From positions 6,469,547 to 6,533,546 of the forward strand of contig CM074193.1 in the NCBI GenBank assembly GCA_037179385.1: DNA of 64,000 bases, written 5' to 3'. Position numbers and translations under genes: made by a program. Below are positions 59,603 through 64,000 of this stretch, in pieces. The stretch is from Holothuria scabra. Taxonomy: Eukaryota > Echinodermata > Holothuroidea > Aspidochirotida > Holothuriidae. The stretch's first letter is position 1. The number at the start of each line of letters is the position of its first letter. The notes beneath the pieces were generated by a model. That model did not search any database, was not told where the DNA came from, and saw nothing but the letters and a program-made list of their open reading frames with translations.

Positions 59603-61848
59603 TGTTACTTTACATATGACGCAGTCATGAACGAGGGGGATTCTACGCCCTACTTTGGTCTGTATTTTCATCACCAGTAGAACTGTTTGGTCACCAAATT
59701 TATTTTACATTTGATTTATGAAGTGATTATAAAGACAACTGTACATAAATTTGAAAACATTCGTATAATTTTCTTGTGGCAATTCCCTGGAATTTCGGCG
59801 GAGCGGCATGCTACGATGTCTCCGTTTGAACTGCATTCAGTTAAGGAATGTACAAAATGTGTACAGTAGTGTAAGTGCCGGGTTTGACGCAGCGTTCGTA
59901 TAAAGTCATGTACGGTCCATTGCGACCGTGTACAAGCAATATGGCCGATTGAACGAAGTTTTCTAACGTGTTTAAGGTAAATGTTCGTATAAACAAAAAG
60001 AATTTTACATAATGTCGTAGAGAAGGCAAAGTGCAATCAAACCTCAAGTCCGAATTTTCGATGCAAATCTCGTATTTTACCATACGTATAAACCATTATA
60101 GGTTTTCGATTGGCGTAGGCCAGCTGAGGTCAAACGTAAACGTAGCTAGTGTACATTAACTGCACGTACATTCGCAGGTTCACTGTACCGTACAATTATT
60201 CTAAATCAGAGCCAAATTTAGTTACTAATAGCCTACACACTTGCTGAACTTTTGTCGGACAGGTTTGTCAATCCTCGGTGGCAGGTAGGGAATTGCAACA
60301 AGTGCCTTTGCACGGGTACTAAAATATAGGACCCGGCCACCTAATCGTCATACCCGTCGGGTACCCGGTGACGGTGACTAAAAGGTAGAACATTTTGTTA
60401 GGAGCATGATAATATTTCAGTACAGCTGTTTTGGAGAGGTGGCGATCACATTCCCAAGTTCAGAAACATTTGATTTGTCATAAGGTTTTATCATCTCCTT
60501 TTGTTTCAAACCAAAATGACAAGTAAAAGAAACGAGAAAGAGCTATTGTTGGAGCATCTATTGTGCCTTAAACACCAAACACGGCCAGCAACCTACACCC
60601 CTATTTTGGTCTTACTGGAACGACCGGACGCGTAGTGGCCATGATCCAAAGAAGCGTAACAGAAAATAGTCAAATAAGAAAATTAGTACTTTCCAAGGCC
60701 TCTATCACTTTGATATTAAATTTTGGGACGCTTTCCTACTCTAAAAGCAAGCATCTTAAGAGCTCCGAAGTTTCTCCTTTTTAAACACCGGTTTAAAAAC
60801 ACCAACCAATCAGAGCCCTGTATTATGGTATTCTCTTGCACGTCCAAAATTACCGATTTTAAACAAAACACGTCATGCTCGTGAACTTCTCTCACAGTAA
60901 TGCACAATGTGCGTTGGAATTTTTACTTCAGAGCTATGTACGTTCTGACGTAGTTAACCTCATGTTGACATCCGGACGTGGTAACATAGCTTTTACCATA
61001 GTTAATATAGTATAACTATGCTTTTACACGTAAAATTCCTAGTCTGCGCGAGCGCCGTTTTGGGGCAAAATAATGTAATATGTAATGGCTTGTTTCAAAA
61101 ACTTTTTTCGTGAATGTTTACGGTGTCATTACAGTGATGTCTTTGTACTCCATAGAGAGCGGCCAAGTGTTGTTTTGCGTAGAACTGAAATTTAACCATT
61201 ATGAAATATATTCGAGGATTATATTCGAGGTGGCATACCGTATTAAGATCGTATACATGCAAGGCTCAGTTTACCTAGCATGCCGAACGCTCCGGGCACT
61301 GTCTCTGCAAGCTGGGCGGGGTGGTGTGTCTGCTAGTTTCTGCGTGAAGTAGGCCTACGTGATTTTGAATCACCGTCAGATAGCTTGCTCCGCGTGCAAG
61401 ATTAAAAGTGACATGTGTGAGAAGAAACTCACTACGTGACGACAGCGCGCGATCGGGCCGCACGCTGATAAAAATTTCAACTTCAGGAAATAAAGTACAA
61501 ACAACTTTCAAACTTTTGATTTATTTGTTTGGTACATATTAAACACAAAACACAAACGAACTTACACATAATTTCTAAGGGCTCTCTTCATTCTCAGGTC
61601 CCGAGAATGTTTACCAAATTAATTGCAAAATATTTTAGTCCATTACCGTGGGCAATGGCGTAAATTGTGTAATCCATTTTGCATGCAAAATTTTTAAGCT
61701 TCGCGTAGTACTTAGAAACCGGGTTATACGATGGCGAGTGGGTACCCGGGTAACCCGTGCAAATTACACTAATTGCAACACCAATGAAAATATTGGGGGA
61801 GCAAATAGGCTCTGCCCTCCAATAATTTAGGCAGATTTAAAATAACAA
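59603..61848. other. gene-free stretch
   Basis: The motif CGGGTACCCG at about 60357-60370 and GGGTACCCGGGTAACCCG at about 61741-61759 are similar GC-rich islands. No gene is supported. Confidence 0.5.
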
Positions 61849-61997
61849 AAAAAAGAAAAAAAAAAAGAAAAAAAAAGGAGAATAACCAAAATGTAATAAC
61901 ATTCTGGGATATGGGGGGCTTCTTGAAAACGTCACTTTGAGTGTATGTGCATGTCTGTGTGAGTGTGTATGTGTGTCTGATTGTGTGTGTATGTAGG
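61849..61997. repeat. A/G-rich tract and TG-rich microsatellite
   Basis: 61849-61880 is A-rich with single G. About 61938-61997 is a degenerate (TG)n with ATG and CTG variants, ending in GTAGGCCTAC. Confidence 0.85.
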
Positions 61998-64000
61998 CCT
62001 ACGAGTGCACTTGCTTTCATAGGGTGGATTGCTTATAGATCATTCCGGTCCTGCACACGATACAGGGTTCAACAGTTTTTGGAAAATGTTTGTCCCCCAA
62101 TCCACGTACCAGATTTACGTCCCTGTTGTCCGTCGGATTAACCAGGCAGTCCATCCTTCCCCTACATGGGCAACCAAAGACTAGCACAATATGTCATGTC
62201 CATTGTGGTTACGGTACGTAACCACATTTTCTAGTTTTAAGTGTTAGTTATTCCATGGGAGAGTGTACAGAACTGTCAAGCCGTATTCATGCCTTCCTTT
62301 CTATTTTTAGAGAAACGGTGTTATGTTAAATTTTAAAGCGTGGATATTTTTAATCTTTTAGTTTTCCGTTCTACTAAAAAAGGTTTCCATAATAGCATAC
62401 TTACATAGTTTCCGAATGTGAAGGTTGGTTTTCATGGGGAGGGGGAGAGGCGGGGGTGGGGGTGGGGTTAGTGTAGCCTACAATATCCCGCCATCCAATT
62501 TCATGAGAGGTATATCCCCATCCAACAGGATCACCGCCCATGATCCTGTTTGTCAAAACCGTAGCGACTTTTGTAACGTAACAGTGTTAATGCAATAATT
62601 ATTTCCAATATGCAGAGATATTTGTTAATCAAACAATGCATGGAAGAGGTAACAACGATTGCACGCACGTGGTGTATTTTGAAAATACTGGCACATCAGA
62701 AAGAATGAGGGATAGAATGGCTGCATGTTTTACATGAATAGTTCCCATTGCGGGTTACGATACACTTAGTCAATGGTAAATTTTAAGTATTTATGACGTC
62801 ACAGTTAGAAGTATGACTTTCATGATACCATGGTCGATGTACCGAGTTCAATGCTGATAGCGGCCAGTGTAATTATTAAGAAAATTATATTCAGGGAGGT
62901 AGTTGTCTTCTTTGAAAGGGTAATAGAACATGTTAGGGTGGCTAGCTAAAATCGTAACAGCACGAAATAATAAGGACCAACGCACTGGAACGGGCGAAGC
63001 GCGCTGAACTAGGTTGCTTTAAAGGTTTGGATAGAAGGTTATAACTAGACACAGAATTTATGTTTACCATGAGACACCATAATAGGACCACCGACATCCC
63101 TCTATCGAGAATAGCAAGCACGAACTTATAAGCCAATTCTAACCTCGACTATACCATTGCCACATAAAACTTCCTGCCGGAAGCTGACGACTTCATGCCG
63201 TTAAACATATGTTTGAAGATAATGGATAATGGCATTGCTAATTGCTTTTTCGTTCGTTTTTCGTTTGATTGCGTCATTTCATGAGGCACACTAAAGTAGA
63301 ACAGCTTCGTTTCTTATGTAATAGGCTGTATGGAAGTTATTTGATATGGGAAAACGTGGGGCTTTGCACCATATTCAGCGGCCGTGGAGCCAATTTTGAA
63401 GTGCGGGGGCTAATCATCGAAGCGGCCCAATATGTCCAATAAAATTAATGCAGTTTAAGGCGGCCCAAAATGTCCACAGCAAAAATGTGCGGGGCTAAAG
63501 CCCCCCTAGCCCCCCCTCTCCGCGATATTCCAATCGAAATGCTTATTTATTAGAAAACTTAAACATTGAAAGGACGATTTCCCGTTCGTTCTGATATCAT
63601 ACTTCTTTCTTATTGTATGTTATTTTTTAATGAGTGTAAGAACATACCATGAGCATTTTCAATGTGGGCAATCTCCCCCCTTCCCCTTTTCCCCTAGAGT
63701 TGCTGTGGCGACCCTGAGAAGGGGGCGGTTAATCTTTTCTTCCATTTACTTTTGCATTCATATTTTATTTAATTGTGTTCAAACAGTATGAAGCACCACA
63801 CCCGAATGACCTATTCATGAACTTTCACGGATGACACGTATTCCAGAAGTTAACTCCAGTAAATTGATCCCAGAATGCTTTACCCATTTGCATAAGCGCT
63901 ATATTGAAGTAAAATGGTACTATCGGTGGCAGACCTATGGGGTTTCTTTCTAGCAGACCATTTTCCAAGCTCAAATTACCCTACAAAACAGACGAATGAA
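61998..64000. other. gene-free stretch to the window end
   Basis: It contains a strong G-quadruplex motif at 62436-62467, a G/C-rich repeat copy at about 63375-63515 (GGCCCAATATGTCCA and GGCCCAAAATGTCCA, then GGGGCTAAAGCCCCCC), and a perfect octamer ATTTGCAT at 63886-63893. No gene is supported. Confidence 0.5.
62436..62467 (+). other. predicted G-quadruplex motif
   Basis: Five G blocks of 4-5 bases (62436-62467) are separated by loops of 1 to 6 bases, a textbook intramolecular G-quadruplex pattern on the plus strand. Confidence 0.7.

Overview
The window is animal genomic DNA, AT-rich and almost free of genes. Its one convincing gene is a POU class III (Brn1/2/4-type) homeobox gene on the minus strand near the left end. 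I infer a marine invertebrate deuterostome, perhaps an echinoderm: the gene has bilaterian class III features, the intergenic DNA is full of short DNA transposons and tRNA-derived SINEs, and GTAGGCCTAC-like motifs recur. The species cannot be fixed from this window.

Layout. 1-2344: AT-rich DNA downstream of, or in the last intron of, the POU gene. 2345-3706: a single large coding exon of 454 codons carrying the complete POU-specific domain and homeodomain. It ends in phase at a consensus 5' splice site. 3941-3967: a GC box and an inverted CCAAT box upstream of the start codon. 3971-64000: about 60 kb with no other gene I can support. This resembles the regulatory gene deserts that often flank developmental transcription factors, and it holds at least 13 perfect octamer motifs (ATGCAAAT or ATTTGCAT), the classical POU binding site, including an inverted pair at 43696-43742.

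The desert is a mosaic of transposable elements, mostly short non-autonomous DNA transposons recognised by their own terminal inverted repeats (TIRs). I label the families M1 to M7. M1 (about 200-260 bp, CTTAAAGG ends) has four copies. M2 (about 240-250 bp, CACTCTGAAAAAG ends) has two. M3 (381 bp) is one long palindrome. M4 (1348 bp) and M5 (146 bp, with a TTAGGG-like core) begin CACTGTT. M6 (181 bp) is a hairpin with 25-bp arms. M7 (251 bp) is piggyBac-like and flanked by TTAA. A tRNA-derived SINE family has two copies, at 19918 and 53948, and another tRNA-headed element sits at 16056.

Two decayed non-LTR retrotransposons can be read in translation. One is an L1/Tx1-like remnant (31581-33455, minus) that split an M1 element and carries a 7-bp target duplication. 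The other is the C-terminal end of a CR1/L2-type reverse transcriptase (56959-57379, minus). The interval 31462-33600 gives a relative chronology: M1, then the LINE, then M3 and M7 inside the LINE. The interval 17567-20200 is a second dense nest of fold-back, TIR and SINE elements.

I found no operon, CRISPR array, rRNA or intact tRNA gene, and no clear evidence of a new biological system. The most useful leads are the phase-0 splice donor at the end of the POU3 exon, the octamer enrichment, and the nested transposon history.
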